Origin: Chlorobiota bacterium
GTDB taxonomy: Bacteria > Bacteroidota > Ignavibacteria > Ignavibacteriales > Melioribacteraceae
NCBI GenBank assembly: GCA_013151565.1
Contig: JAADIB010000181.1
Location: 2,785-35,090, forward strand
Reading direction: 5' to 3'
Length of the DNA stretch: 32,306 nucleotides
Each line of letters opens with the position of its first letter. Position 1 is the first letter of the stretch. Position numbers and translations under genes: made by a program. Below, piece after piece: positions 17,998 through 28,102 of this stretch. The notes beneath the pieces were generated by a model. It was not told where the DNA came from and made no database searches. It saw only the letters and a list, made by a program, of their open reading frames with translations.

Positions 17998-19251
17998 TTA
18001 GCTACTCATACTATTCATAAATTCCTTATTATTTCTAGTTCCTCTTAACTTATCCAAGAGGAATTCCATTGCTTCAACTGAATCGTACTCGCTCAAGAAT
18101 TTTCTTAAGATGTAAATCTTGTTCAGCTCGTCTTCGTTAAGCAGCAATTCTTCTTTTCTTGTACCGGACTTATTTACATCAATTGCCGGGAATATTCTTC
18201 GATCGGCAAGTGCACGGTCGAGTATTAATTCCATATTACCCGTACCTTTGAACTCTTCGAAGATCACATCATCCATTCTGCTCCCTGTATCGATCAATGC
18301 AGTTGCAATAATGGTTAAGCTGCCGCCTTCTTCAACGTTACGAGCTGAGCCAAAGAATCGTTTCGGTTTTTGAAGTGCATTTGAATCAACACCGCCGGAC
18401 AATATTCTACCACTATGAGGTGCAACAGTATTATGAGCGCGTGCAAGTCTGGTTATACTATCCAGAAGTATTAAAACATCTTCACCGGCTTCAACCATTC
18501 TCTTTGCTTTTTCGATAACCATATTGGCAACTTGAACATGACGATCTGCCGGCTCATCAAACGTTGAACTGATCACTTCCGCTTGTACCGAACGCTGCAT
18601 ATCTGTAACTTCCTCCGGACGCTCATCAATCAGCAGCATAATGAGTTTTATCTCGGGATGATTTCTTGTGATCGAGTTCGCAATCTTCTGCAGCAGAACT
18701 GTTTTCCCACTTTTAGGTGGTGAAACTATTAAACCTCTCTGACCTTTACCGATCGGTGAAAGCATATTCATAACACGCATTGCATATTCACCAGGAGCAG
18801 ACTCAAGGTCCATTCTTTTATTAGGATAAAGCGGCGTAAGGTTATCGAAAAGAGTTCTGCCTCTTATCTCTTCAGGATCCTTGCCATTAATTGCTTCAAC
18901 ACGAAGAAGAGCAAAAAATCGTTCACCTTCTTTTGGAGGTCGAATCTGACCACTGACATCGTCGCCGGTTCTCATACTAAATCTTTTTATCTGGGATGGT
19001 GATACATAAATATCATCGGGAGACGGGAGGTAATTATAAGCTGCCGACCTTAAGAAACCGTAACCATCATTCAATACTTCTAATACACCTTTGGAAAAAG
19101 TTAATCCGTCTTTTACCGTTTGTGCTTCTAAAATTTTAAATATTAGGTCCTGTTTGCGTAGGTCGCTGTAGTTTGTGAGTTTGAGATCAGTTGCAATTTT
19201 ATGCAGATCAACGATCTTTAGTTTTTTGAGTTCGGAAATATCCATTGGCAT
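17998..19251 (-). CDS. rho: Transcription termination factor Rho
   Basis: [107 protein letters not shown]. Confidence 0.98.
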   Translation of the reverse strand: MPMDISELKKLKIVDLHKIATDLKLTNYSDLRKQDLIFKILEAQTVKDGLTFSKGVLEVLNDGYGFLRSAAYNYLPSPDDIYVSPSQIKRFSMRTGDDVSGQIRPPKEGERFFALLRVEAINGKDPEEIRGRTLFDNLTPLYPNKRMDLESAPGEYAMRVMNMLSPIGKGQRGLIVSPPKSGKTVLLQKIANSITRNHPEIKLIMLLIDERPEEVTDMQRSVQAEVISSTFDEPADRHVQVANMVIEKAKRMVEAGEDVLILLDSITRLARAHNTVAPHSGRILSGGVDSNALQKPKRFFGSARNVEEGGSLTIIATALIDTGSRMDDVIFEEFKGTGNMELILDRALADRRIFPAIDVNKSGTRKEELLLNEDELNKIYILRKFLSEYDSVEAMEFLLDKLRGTRNNKEFMNSMSS

Positions 19252-19398
19252 ACATACTACCCTAAATAGTTTATAAATTAATTTGAGTTTGCATTCGGAA
19301 AAATTTTCTTAATTATTCCATAATTTTGATTTTGAATCTTGATCTTGATGAAAGGAACAAGAGGTATATTGAAAACTTACATCTATTATATAATAATG

Positions 19399-20682
19399 TC
19401 AAGTTAAATTATTCAATAATTTCTTTTTGATTTCACCAAGCACATAAATCGATCCGAGAATTACAAGACATTCATTTTTATTTTTACTAATAAATTCATT
19501 TACATATTCTGCCGGTTTATTCAGCGGATAGACTCTAAGTCCAGCACTATCAGCGGCTTTCATGATTTCCTCAATGCTTGCGGCACGTTCGTATGTTATT
19601 TCGGTGATATAAATCTTGTCAAAATTAAGACTCAATTTTGTTATTATGGAAGAATAATTTTTATCTTTCATTGTACCGTAAATCACAATTTTTCTACTGT
19701 AATTTTGTGACTCTTTTTTAAACTCGTTTAAGAATTCTTCAATCCCTTCTAAGTTATGCGCTGCATCGAAAATGATATGCGGATATTTATGAAACACTTC
19801 ATACCGTGCTTGAATTCCTGAGTTATCGATAACATTTTTTAATCCGGTTAGAATTTGTCCCTTGTTCACTTCGGGAACCGCTGCTTTAACAGCCAGCACA
19901 GCTAATGCTGCATTATTCAGCTGATATCTTCCTTTGAGCGGAAGATCGGATATAATAATTTGTTCCTTGTTGTAATTAAGTTCTATCGAATCTTTTTGCA
20001 GATTTATATGATCGCTCAATAAGAAATATTCAGAATCCATACTGACCGCTTTATTAATCAAAACTTTTCTCGGTTCTTCTTCTATCATTCCTAAAATGAC
20101 AATGGAACTTTCTTTAATTATCTCACCTTTTTCAAATGCAATTTTGTTGAGATCGTATCCCAAAATATTTGTATGCTCTTCACTAATTGTCGTGATAACA
20201 GAAGCCAGCGGATTCAGAACATTTGTTGCATCCAATCTTCCGCCGAGACCGGTTTCAATAACAGCATAATCAATATTGCTTTCAGCAAAATATTTGAAAG
20301 CCATCGCGGTGGTCAATTCAAAGAAAGTCGGTGAGTGCTCATCGATGTATTCATTTAGATCATTCATAAAGTCTAACACAAAATCATCATGTATCATTAT
20401 TCCGTTTATTCTGATACGCTCATTAAATTTTACCAAGTGAGGAGAAGTATAAAGCCCAGTCTTATAACCGGCTTCCATCAATATGCTGGAAATGAATGAA
20501 GCTGTACTCCCCTTTCCATTCGATCCTGCTATGTGGATGGTCTGCAGAGAAGCTTCGGGATTACCGATAAACTGCAGAAGTCTCTGTATATTCTCCAATC
20601 CAAGTTTAATACCGAATTGATGAAGAGAAAAAAGTTTATTGAGCGATTCTTCTAAATTCATTTTAGATTGAGTAAGTTCCAA
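19399..20682 (-). CDS. folC: Bifunctional folylpolyglutamate synthase/dihydrofolate synthase; start may be at 20661 (MNLEESL)
   Basis: IHIAGSNGKGSTASFISSIL, TGLYTSPHLVKFNERI, ETGLGGRLDATNV, IIFDAAHNLEGIEEF. Confidence 0.95.
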   Translation of the reverse strand: MELTQSKMNLEESLNKLFSLHQFGIKLGLENIQRLLQFIGNPEASLQTIHIAGSNGKGSTASFISSILMEAGYKTGLYTSPHLVKFNERIRINGIMIHDDFVLDFMNDLNEYIDEHSPTFFELTTAMAFKYFAESNIDYAVIETGLGGRLDATNVLNPLASVITTISEEHTNILGYDLNKIAFEKGEIIKESSIVILGMIEEEPRKVLINKAVSMDSEYFLLSDHINLQKDSIELNYNKEQIIISDLPLKGRYQLNNAALAVLAVKAAVPEVNKGQILTGLKNVIDNSGIQARYEVFHKYPHIIFDAAHNLEGIEEFLNEFKKESQNYSRKIVIYGTMKDKNYSSIITKLSLNFDKIYITEITYERAASIEEIMKAADSAGLRVYPLNKPAEYVNEFISKNKNECLVILGSIYVLGEIKKKLLNNLT

Positions 20683-21580
20683 CTAAGTCACTGATTTTTG
20701 TAATTGATGTTTCTTGGCAGTATTGTATTATTCCTTCAATAATTTCAATTGAGGCATTCGGATTTATAAAGTTAATTGTACCTATCTGTATTGCCGTTGC
20801 ACCGCATATCATAAACTCAACGGCGTCTTTCCAGTTTGCAATACCGCCGATCCCGATGATCGGTATATCTACATTCCGGCTTATCTCGAGCACCTTAGCA
20901 AGTGCAACAGGTTTTATTGCCGGACCGGACAAGCCGCCTGTTATGTTTTTTATCCTCGGTTTTTTCGTATAAATATCAAAAGCGGTTCCAACCAGCGTAT
21001 TGATCGCAGAAACTGCATCAGCACCTTCATCTTTTGCTGCTTGTGCAAAATCTTTTATGGACGCTGTGTTCGGAGATAATTTGATTATAATCGGTTTGTC
21101 AGTAACGGCTCTTACTTTCTCAGTTATTCTTCTTACATTATTAACGTCATTCCCGAATATCAAACCGCCGTCTTTCACATTCGGACATGATACATTTATT
21201 TCAAAAGCTTTTACTGTATTTTCAGAATCAAGAGTCCTTGTGCATTCAACATATTCTTCAATAGTGCTGGCAGCAATGTTGCATATAAGCGTTGAACCTA
21301 TTTCTTTTAGGAATGGAATTTTAGTTTTAATGAATTCTTCCAAACCGACATTTGCTAATCCAATTGCATTTAACATCCCGGAGGATGTTTCAAATATTCT
21401 GTTCGGCGGATTACCTTTACGCGGCTTTAGTGAAACCGATTTTGTTACTATTCCTCCAATTCTACTCAAGTTGGTAAATTCTGATATTTCATTTCCATAA
21501 CCCACAGTGCCAGAAGCAAGCATTACAGGATTATTTAATTCTAAACTTCCGATCTTTACACTTAAATCTATTGAGTTCAT
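20663..21580 (-). CDS. pyrD: Dihydroorotate dehydrogenase, class 1B catalytic subunit
   Basis: NPVMLASGTVGYG, SVSLKPRKGNPPNRIFETSSGMLNAIGLAN, NVSCPNVKDGG, IIKLSPNTASIKDFAQAA, GGLSGPAIKPVAL, IGIGGI. Confidence 0.96.
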   Translation of the reverse strand: MNSIDLSVKIGSLELNNPVMLASGTVGYGNEISEFTNLSRIGGIVTKSVSLKPRKGNPPNRIFETSSGMLNAIGLANVGLEEFIKTKIPFLKEIGSTLICNIAASTIEEYVECTRTLDSENTVKAFEINVSCPNVKDGGLIFGNDVNNVRRITEKVRAVTDKPIIIKLSPNTASIKDFAQAAKDEGADAVSAINTLVGTAFDIYTKKPRIKNITGGLSGPAIKPVALAKVLEISRNVDIPIIGIGGIANWKDAVEFMICGATAIQIGTINFINPNASIEIIEGIIQYCQETSITKISDLVGTYSI

Positions 21581-22335
21581 AATTTCACATCCACTGCATT
21601 AAATACCGGACCATCCTTACAAACCAGAACGAAACCATCTTTCCGGCTGCTTTGAACTACACAGCCTTGACAAATTCCAAATCCGCATGCCATAACACTC
21701 TCAGTTGAGATTTCACATTCAATTCCTTCCTTTATACTAAACTCGCTTACTGCACGAAGCATCGGTGTTGGACCGCATGCAAATATTTTCGTTTCGTTTT
21801 TATCATATTCATTAATTTTCGATTTGAGCAGCTTAACAACATTACCGTGAAACCCTTCCGAACCGTCATCCGTTGAAGTTAAAATGTTTTTCATCTTATA
21901 CGATATCAAATCATCTTTAGTCCTTCCGCCGATAAAACAAGAAATCTGCCTATCCTCAGCAATCTCGTTAAGCAGAAACGGAAACGGTGCAGCGCCAATT
22001 CCTCCCGCTACAATAAGTACATTTTTATAATTCCCTTCATAATTAAATCCATTACCAAGCGGACCGATGATGTTCAATCTATCACCCTTTCTCTTTTTTG
22101 AAAGTATCTCAGTACCTACGCCGACGATGTTGAACATGAATGATATCTTATCAGCAGCAATTTCACAAATACTAAACGGTCTTCGTAATAACGGAGAATT
22201 ATTGTCATTTACTTTTATGTTGCAGAACTGTCCGGGTTTAGCCTCCGCAGCAATTGATGGCGCAGAAACTTTTAATAGAAAAATATTTTTTTTGATTTCC
22301 TGAACTGATTCAACTATAGTATCAACTTGTAACAA
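21577..22335 (-). CDS. pyrK: Dihydroorotate dehydrogenase electron transfer subunit
   Basis: LLRRPFSICEI, VLIVAGGIGAAPFPFL, FACGPTPMLRAV, [2Fe-2S] CGFGICQGC...C; overlaps pyrD by 4 nt. Confidence 0.95.
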   Translation of the reverse strand: MLQVDTIVESVQEIKKNIFLLKVSAPSIAAEAKPGQFCNIKVNDNNSPLLRRPFSICEIAADKISFMFNIVGVGTEILSKKRKGDRLNIIGPLGNGFNYEGNYKNVLIVAGGIGAAPFPFLLNEIAEDRQISCFIGGRTKDDLISYKMKNILTSTDDGSEGFHGNVVKLLKSKINEYDKNETKIFACGPTPMLRAVSEFSIKEGIECEISTESVMACGFGICQGCVVQSSRKDGFVLVCKDGPVFNAVDVKL

Positions 22336-22387
22336 CTTCTTCCTTCAATAATTTAATTGATTAGCGGGCTGGTATAGCAGCTTATTA

Positions 22388-23020
22388 TTAACTATTCTCT
22401 TTTTCGATTAAAGTAATTTTGTCTAATCTTCTTTGATGTCTTCCGCCTTCAAAGTTTGTATCCATAAATTTATTTAGGATTGATTTGATCGTTTCCTCGC
22501 CAAGAGTTTTTGCACCGACTACAAGAATATTTGCATCGTTATGAGCACGAGCGCTCCATGCTGAAAATTCATTGTAACATGTTGCGGCTCTAATTCCTTT
22601 AATTTTGTTTGCAGTAATAGCAGAAGGAATACCAGTTGCATCGACAATTATACCAAAATCAACCGAATCATCATTTACATTTACAGCAACTGCTTTTGCA
22701 TAATCCGGATAATCACACGAATCTTCACTGCTCGTACCAACATCAACAATATTGAAACCATTATCAATTAATATTTCTTTCAATATCTCTTTGATATGAT
22801 AGCCTGTATGATCAGATCCGATTGCTATTTTTTTCTTTGTTATCCAGGAGTCTGTTATTTCTTTCTTTGGTTCAGATTCAGAATTAATAACTTTGATCTT
22901 CAGATCATTAAGTTTATCCTTTGCTGCGGGAGTTATCAAAGTATTGCGGTCGATCTTTATACTGCTGCTTCCCGAACGATACTGATTGATAACATCTATT
23001 TCCGTGATAACCTTTTTCAA
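22388..23020 (-). CDS. rpiB: RpiB/LacAB family sugar-phosphate isomerase-like protein with N-terminal EutQ/EutT-like segment and substituted active-site loop
   Basis: KKIAIGSDHTGYHIKEILKEIL, DVGTSSEDSCDYPDYAKAVA, ARAHNDANILVVGAKTLG, TNFEGGRHQRRLDKI; N-terminus MKKVITEIDVINQYRSGSSSIKIDRNTLITPAAKDKLNDLKIKVI. Confidence 0.85.
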   Translation of the reverse strand: MKKVITEIDVINQYRSGSSSIKIDRNTLITPAAKDKLNDLKIKVINSESEPKKEITDSWITKKKIAIGSDHTGYHIKEILKEILIDNGFNIVDVGTSSEDSCDYPDYAKAVAVNVNDDSVDFGIIVDATGIPSAITANKIKGIRAATCYNEFSAWSARAHNDANILVVGAKTLGEETIKSILNKFMDTNFEGGRHQRRLDKITLIEKENS

Positions 23021-23035
23021 TTACTCATCCTAATC

Positions 23036-24106
23036 CTAAAGCAACTCATCTTTTTTATTCATCTTCAAATAATCAACCACAAGTTTTACATCTTGGGCAT
23101 AATCTCTGTGACAGACTAGTGTAGCATCGTCAGTATTGATAACTATCAAGTCTTTGGCACCAATAACAGCAGTAAACTTTTTATCGGAATGCACATAAGT
23201 TCTTTCCGAGTTTTCCAAGTAAACTGCGCCTTTCTCAACGTTATCGTTTGTGTCCTTCTCCAGGATGTGATAAACGGCATCCCAACTTCCAACATCACTC
23301 CAATCGAATTTACCTTTGATCAAATATACGTTTTTTGAATTTTCCATTATACCATAATCGACAGAAGTACTTCTTAGCTGACCATAAACATTAATCAAGG
23401 TAGTTTCAAAATCGTCTTTTCCGATTGATTCTTGAATTTCTTTGAGACCAAAACTGAGATCAGGCATGTATTCTTTTATTTCTTCTAGAATCACGCTCGC
23501 TTTCCAGATGAACATACCGGAGTTCCAGAAAAAATCACCGGACTCAAGAAAGCGTTCTGCCGTTGCCAGATTAGGCTTTTCGGCAAATCGAATAACTTTG
23601 TGCAATTCGTTATCATCATCATTACTCTCATCAATTTGAATATAACCGTAACCCGTATCAGGTCTTGTAGGATGAATACCGATCGTCACCAGGGCATCAG
23701 TTTTTTCAGCATAGCTTACAGCTTTATTCAATGTGCTGATAAATTTTTCTTTATCGTTGATCAAGTGATCAGCAGGAAGAATAATGGTTATAGCATTATC
23801 GTATTTTTCTTCTATTAGAATTGATGCAAGACCGATACAAGCAGCAGTATTTTTTCCAAAAGGTTCAACAATTATATTCTCTTCAGGAAGATCATTCAAC
23901 TGTTCAACAATTTTATCTTTCTGTAATTTATTTGTAACAACGTATATGTTTTCGTTTTTTACTAACGGATTTAATCTATCGACCGTATTCTGGATCATTG
24001 ATCTATCCGTAAAAAGGGTCAGCAATTGCTTCGGTTCTACTTGTCTGCTTCGAGGCCAAAATCGTGAGCCAACACCGCCTGCCATGATTATTGCGACAAC
24101 TTCCAT
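23036..24106 (-). CDS. manC: Mannose-1-phosphate guanylyltransferase
   Basis: IIMAGGVGSRFWPRSRQVEPKQLL, EPFGKNTAACIGLAS, ILPADHLI, IGIHPTRPDTGYGYIQ, RFAEKPN, FFWNSGMFIWKA, FDWSDVGSWDA. Confidence 0.95.
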   Translation of the reverse strand: MEVVAIIMAGGVGSRFWPRSRQVEPKQLLTLFTDRSMIQNTVDRLNPLVKNENIYVVTNKLQKDKIVEQLNDLPEENIIVEPFGKNTAACIGLASILIEEKYDNAITIILPADHLINDKEKFISTLNKAVSYAEKTDALVTIGIHPTRPDTGYGYIQIDESNDDDNELHKVIRFAEKPNLATAERFLESGDFFWNSGMFIWKASVILEEIKEYMPDLSFGLKEIQESIGKDDFETTLINVYGQLRSTSVDYGIMENSKNVYLIKGKFDWSDVGSWDAVYHILEKDTNDNVEKGAVYLENSERTYVHSDKKFTAVIGAKDLIVINTDDATLVCHRDYAQDVKLVVDYLKMNKKDELL

Positions 24107-24981
24107 TATTTTTCCTTACCTAATGATTCTAAATACTTTCCTAATTTTTCCGCTCTATTGATATAAGTGGTTATATCCACATCTTTACTTCGCACTATCG
24201 CTACAATAACGATAAGACATGCTCTCATCGATTCAACGAATTTTTTATCAACTGTGACTTCCTTGCTTTGAACTTTCGTAAGAGCGGTGTAAAAAACAGT
24301 ATGCATCTCAGCTAAGATATTAAACCCAATTTCTTCGGATAACTTTGCATGTTTTTTTATTAAGCTAATGATTTTTTTTATCTCTTCATATGAAACATTA
24401 TCAGTTTCTAACTCCTTCAACATTTTTTCTAACTTAGAAACAGGCTTCAGGATTTTTTCTTCAAAGTCAGCGAAATCAAATTTATCATGTTCGGCAACTT
24501 CTTCTAAAATCAATTCTTCTTTCAATGAATCAATTTCTTCCGATCCTTTTTCATCATTACTCGTTTCTTCATACAAATGTGTAGGAATATTTTTTGTGGA
24601 TTCAATATCACCTAAGTCAATTGATAACTCTTCCTCAGTTATTACCGGAGCTAGGATTTCTTTCAGCTTCTCCGTAGTAACTAGATCTAAAACATTGCTT
24701 AATTCAACAATTAAGTTATTGCTGTGCTCTTTAAATGTGTCTGTTAATTTTAGAAAATCGACCTTGGAACCGCTTATAAATTTAAATGCTTCCCCAAGTT
24801 TTATCCCAAATTTCGAAAGTTCGGTTTTGGTTTTCATCATAGCGATTTCTTTTTCAATATCTTCACTATTATTGAGATAGTCCTTCAGATATGCTACGGT
24901 TTCTACCCTATCCGGACTAAGACGAAGATTATTAGAAGCTAATGACAGAACCTGCAATATGTATTGTTTGAAAAAATTCAT
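24106..24981 (-). CDS. Conserved-looking hypothetical protein, predominantly helical/acidic, function unknown
   Basis: 291 aa ORF in tight operon with guanylyltransferase and alr (1-2 nt junctions); no recognised motif. Confidence 0.7.
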   Translation of the reverse strand: MNFFKQYILQVLSLASNNLRLSPDRVETVAYLKDYLNNSEDIEKEIAMMKTKTELSKFGIKLGEAFKFISGSKVDFLKLTDTFKEHSNNLIVELSNVLDLVTTEKLKEILAPVITEEELSIDLGDIESTKNIPTHLYEETSNDEKGSEEIDSLKEELILEEVAEHDKFDFADFEEKILKPVSKLEKMLKELETDNVSYEEIKKIISLIKKHAKLSEEIGFNILAEMHTVFYTALTKVQSKEVTVDKKFVESMRACLIVIVAIVRSKDVDITTYINRAEKLGKYLESLGKEK

Positions 24982-24983
24982 TT

Positions 24984-26096
24984 TCAGTATTTATAAATTC
25001 GTGGAACTCTTTTCCCTATACCGCATGTAATTTCATAAGGAATTGTATTTAATATCTTACACCAATCCATCGCGGTTGTTTCTTGATTTTTGGATTTCCC
25101 AATTAAAATAATCTTATCTCCAATTTTAATATTATCATCGTTAACATCAAACATAATTCTGTCCATTGTCACATTTCCCACTTGACGATATTTTTTGTCT
25201 CTTATTATTCCCATCATCCTATTTGTAAGTCCGCGTCTTATACCATCGGCATAACCTACAGCAACAGAAACTATTTTAGTCTTTTCCCCTGCAATAAACT
25301 TACGTCCATAACTAACAGAATCACCTTTTTTAATAATGCTGGCAGTTGAGACTTTAGATACAATTGACATAACCGGTTTCAGTTTTATCGATTCACTCGT
25401 TTCCGTTGACGGATAATATCCATAAAGTGATATCCCGCTTCTTACCATATCTAAATAAGATTCCGGAATATCCAAGATCGCACCGCTGTTTGCGGCATGA
25501 GCTGATCCGTAGTTAATGTTTAATTCTTTTAGTTCGTTTAGAATATCCAAAAATCTATTCAATTGCAATTCTGCAAAAGTTTTATCTTTTTCGTCAGAAG
25601 TCGCGAAGTGAGTATATACACCATCAATAACAACATTTCTAATATTAGCCAATCTCGAAATAAGTTCAACTGCTTGTGTAAATTTGATCCCGACTCTTCC
25701 CATTCCCGTATCGATATTAATATGAACAGGAAACTTTTTTGCTGATCCATGTTTTTCAATAAATTTTAACTGATCAAAATCTGTGATGGTCGGAATTACC
25801 TTATACCTTATATACTCATCCAGTTCTGCTTTTGTTAATGGAGCAAAGCAAAGAATCGGCTGTTTGGTGATGCGCGCTTTCCTCAACTCTATTGCCTCTT
25901 CCAAAAGTGCAACAGCATAGTAAGCTGGTTTTTTATCGCCAAGTGTTTCAAATGCTTTTACACATTCAATCATTCCATGACCGTAAGCATCAGCTTTTAC
26001 TACAGCCATTACTTTCGATTTACCCACTTTTCTTTTAATACCTATATAGTTAAATAACAGGTTTCTGATATCTATTTCGGCAAAAGTGGAACGCAT
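24984..26096 (-). CDS. alr: Alanine racemase
   Basis: MAVVKADAYGHGMIECVKAFE (PLP lysine motif), HINIDTGMGRVGIKF, MVRSGISLYGYYPS, VSYGRKFIAGEKTKIVSVAVGYADGIRRGL, NVTMDRIMFDV. Confidence 0.96.
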   Translation of the reverse strand: MRSTFAEIDIRNLLFNYIGIKRKVGKSKVMAVVKADAYGHGMIECVKAFETLGDKKPAYYAVALLEEAIELRKARITKQPILCFAPLTKAELDEYIRYKVIPTITDFDQLKFIEKHGSAKKFPVHINIDTGMGRVGIKFTQAVELISRLANIRNVVIDGVYTHFATSDEKDKTFAELQLNRFLDILNELKELNINYGSAHAANSGAILDIPESYLDMVRSGISLYGYYPSTETSESIKLKPVMSIVSKVSTASIIKKGDSVSYGRKFIAGEKTKIVSVAVGYADGIRRGLTNRMMGIIRDKKYRQVGNVTMDRIMFDVNDDNIKIGDKIILIGKSKNQETTAMDWCKILNTIPYEITCGIGKRVPRIYKY

Positions 26097-26271
26097 ATTA
26101 TTTAAAATTATTCTTAGGAAAATGATTTAAAAAATAAGCAATAATATTATAATTTTTCAAAATAACTATCTTATTTTACCCAAAATGAATAAAAGACGTT
26201 CTGCAAAATAAGGCTATTTAAAATGGTGGAAATTTATTAATTTTGAACATGTCAAATTCCCCTAAAAAGAA

Positions 26272-26471
26272 ATGCAAACCAAAACCACAAGATTTCAACG
26301 TCTCCTCGAACCTTCAGAGCCATGACCGGCTTAAGTAAAGAAAATTTTAATGAGTTATATAAAGAACTACCCTCTCTAAATGAAAAGTCAGAATTAAAAA
26401 GACTAAATAATTCAAAACGACAAGAAGGGATGCTCTTTTTTATACTTTTTCTTCCTCTTTGTTTTTTCTAA
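26272..26471 (+). pseudogene. Decayed N-terminal fragment of an IS5-superfamily-like transposase (frameshifted)
   Basis: Frame 1 from ATG 26272: MQTKTTRFQRLLEPSEP*; frame shift to ATG 26322: MTGLSKENFNELYKELPSLNEKSELKRLNNSKRQEGMLFFILFLPLCFF* (ends 26471). The 'RFQRL...TGLSKENFNEL...LFFIL' pattern is that of the helical N-terminal domain of DDE_Tnp_4-type transposases. Confidence 0.55.
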
Positions 26472-26699
26472 AAAAAAAGTTTTTCTCTCTTTTAAACATA
26501 ACTTCTTTGTATCTTAAAAATAAATTATTAGCTTTGGAACAACTTTATTATACACGGTTTCGCAAACAACCTTGTGAAACTTGACACCTATAGAATAACT
26601 AAGGAAGACTATCATGAATTAACTATTTTGTCCTAAACCTTTTGAAAATATACGATAACAGAATATAAGATCACTTGAATTATTAATGGAGTATCCATA

Positions 26700-28085
26700 A
26701 TGAAAAAACTTACTCGCAGAAATTTTTTAAAGAGCAGTGTATTTGCCACTGCTGGTATTTTCTCAATCCCAACAATATTGCCAGCTAATTTTCTCAAAAA
26801 CGGATCGCCAAATGACAAGATAAACATTGGTGTTATTGGCTGCGGTAGAATTGCACGTGGTCACGATATACCGGAAACGATCAAATACAATAGTGCTAGA
26901 ATTGTGGCTGTTTGTGATGTTGATTCCAAACGGATGAAAGAAGGCAAAGAATTCGTCGAAGGATTATACCTCAAGAAAACAGGGAAGAAAGATTTTGTAA
27001 ATATAAAGATGTACGGAGATTTCCGAGACCTGATTGCTGATAAAGATATAGATGCAGTAATTGTAAGCACTCCGGATTTTTGGCATGCGCTTCCGGCAAT
27101 TGCCGCTGCTAGAGCTGGTAAAGATATTTATCTTCAAAAACCGTTATCCCTTACAATCCAAGAGGGACGTGCTTTAAGTGACACCATTCATAGAACAGGA
27201 AGAATTCTTCAGGTTGGAAGTCAGCAGCGGTCACTTAATCCATGGCCACAATTTCATCGGGCGTGTGAACTTGTACGGAACGGTCGCATTGGTGAGATCA
27301 AAACAATCCAGATTGGTTTACCGGGTGATCCTTCGGGGAATGAAGAACCAGAAATGCCAATTCCAGAAAATTTAAATTATAATATGTGGCTTGGTTCAAC
27401 ACCCAGTGTCTATTACACTGAAAAGCGAGTTCATCCCCAAAGTGGTTATTCACGTCCTGGATGGTTACGGATTGAACAGTTCGGCTCTGGAATGATAACC
27501 GGTTGGGGAGCACATCATATTGATACTGCTCATTGGGGAATGGGAACGGAATATACAGGACCGATTGAAATTGTAGGAGAAGCCGTATTTCCTAAAAGCG
27601 GTTTGTGGAATGTACATGGTGATTTTAAAATAAAATCAAAGTATGCAAATGGTGTTGAAATGTTTATTAGCGGTGACAATCCAAATGGTGTTAGGTTCGA
27701 AGGAACGGAAGGATGGATATTTGTATCACGCGGAGCTGTTAAAGTTACTTCATCCGATCCCGGGACTGCTGATAAATCTTTGAAAGCATTAGATGCCAGT
27801 GATCAGAAAATATTGGATTCAGTTATTAGTCCCAACGAAATCCATTTGTATGAAAGTAAAGAGCAGCACGGAAATTGGCTGGAAAGTATTCGCAGCCGTA
27901 AACAGCCGGTAGCGCCCGCAGAGATAGGACACCGTTCATGCTCAGCGTGTCTTATCAGTCATATCAGTATGAAGCTGCCAAGAAAACTTTATTGGGATCC
28001 AGCAAAGGAGAGGTTTAAAAATGATGACGAAGCAAACTCCATGTTGTCAAGACCAATGAGATTACCATGGAGAGGTCTTTTGTAA
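26700..28085 (+). CDS. Gfo/Idh/MocA family oxidoreductase with Tat signal
   Basis: Twin-arginine leader KKLTRRNFLKSSVFATAG; Rossmann INIGVIGCGRIARGHD; DIDAVIVSTPDFWHALPAIAAARAGKDIYLQKPLSLT. Confidence 0.93.
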   Translation: MKKLTRRNFLKSSVFATAGIFSIPTILPANFLKNGSPNDKINIGVIGCGRIARGHDIPETIKYNSARIVAVCDVDSKRMKEGKEFVEGLYLKKTGKKDFVNIKMYGDFRDLIADKDIDAVIVSTPDFWHALPAIAAARAGKDIYLQKPLSLTIQEGRALSDTIHRTGRILQVGSQQRSLNPWPQFHRACELVRNGRIGEIKTIQIGLPGDPSGNEEPEMPIPENLNYNMWLGSTPSVYYTEKRVHPQSGYSRPGWLRIEQFGSGMITGWGAHHIDTAHWGMGTEYTGPIEIVGEAVFPKSGLWNVHGDFKIKSKYANGVEMFISGDNPNGVRFEGTEGWIFVSRGAVKVTSSDPGTADKSLKALDASDQKILDSVISPNEIHLYESKEQHGNWLESIRSRKQPVAPAEIGHRSCSACLISHISMKLPRKLYWDPAKERFKNDDEANSMLSRPMRLPWRGLL

Positions 28086-28102
28086 ATAAAACCGGCAGAT
28101 AG

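Noticed and set aside
21000-21500. 166-aa + strand ORF antisense to pyrD
   Set aside because: Mirror ORF of a strongly conserved pyrD coding sequence; no independent support.
24368-24880. 170-aa + strand ORF antisense to the hypothetical gene 24106-24981
   Set aside because: Ser/Asn-rich shadow ORF with no motif or RBS; sits opposite a well-packed operon gene.
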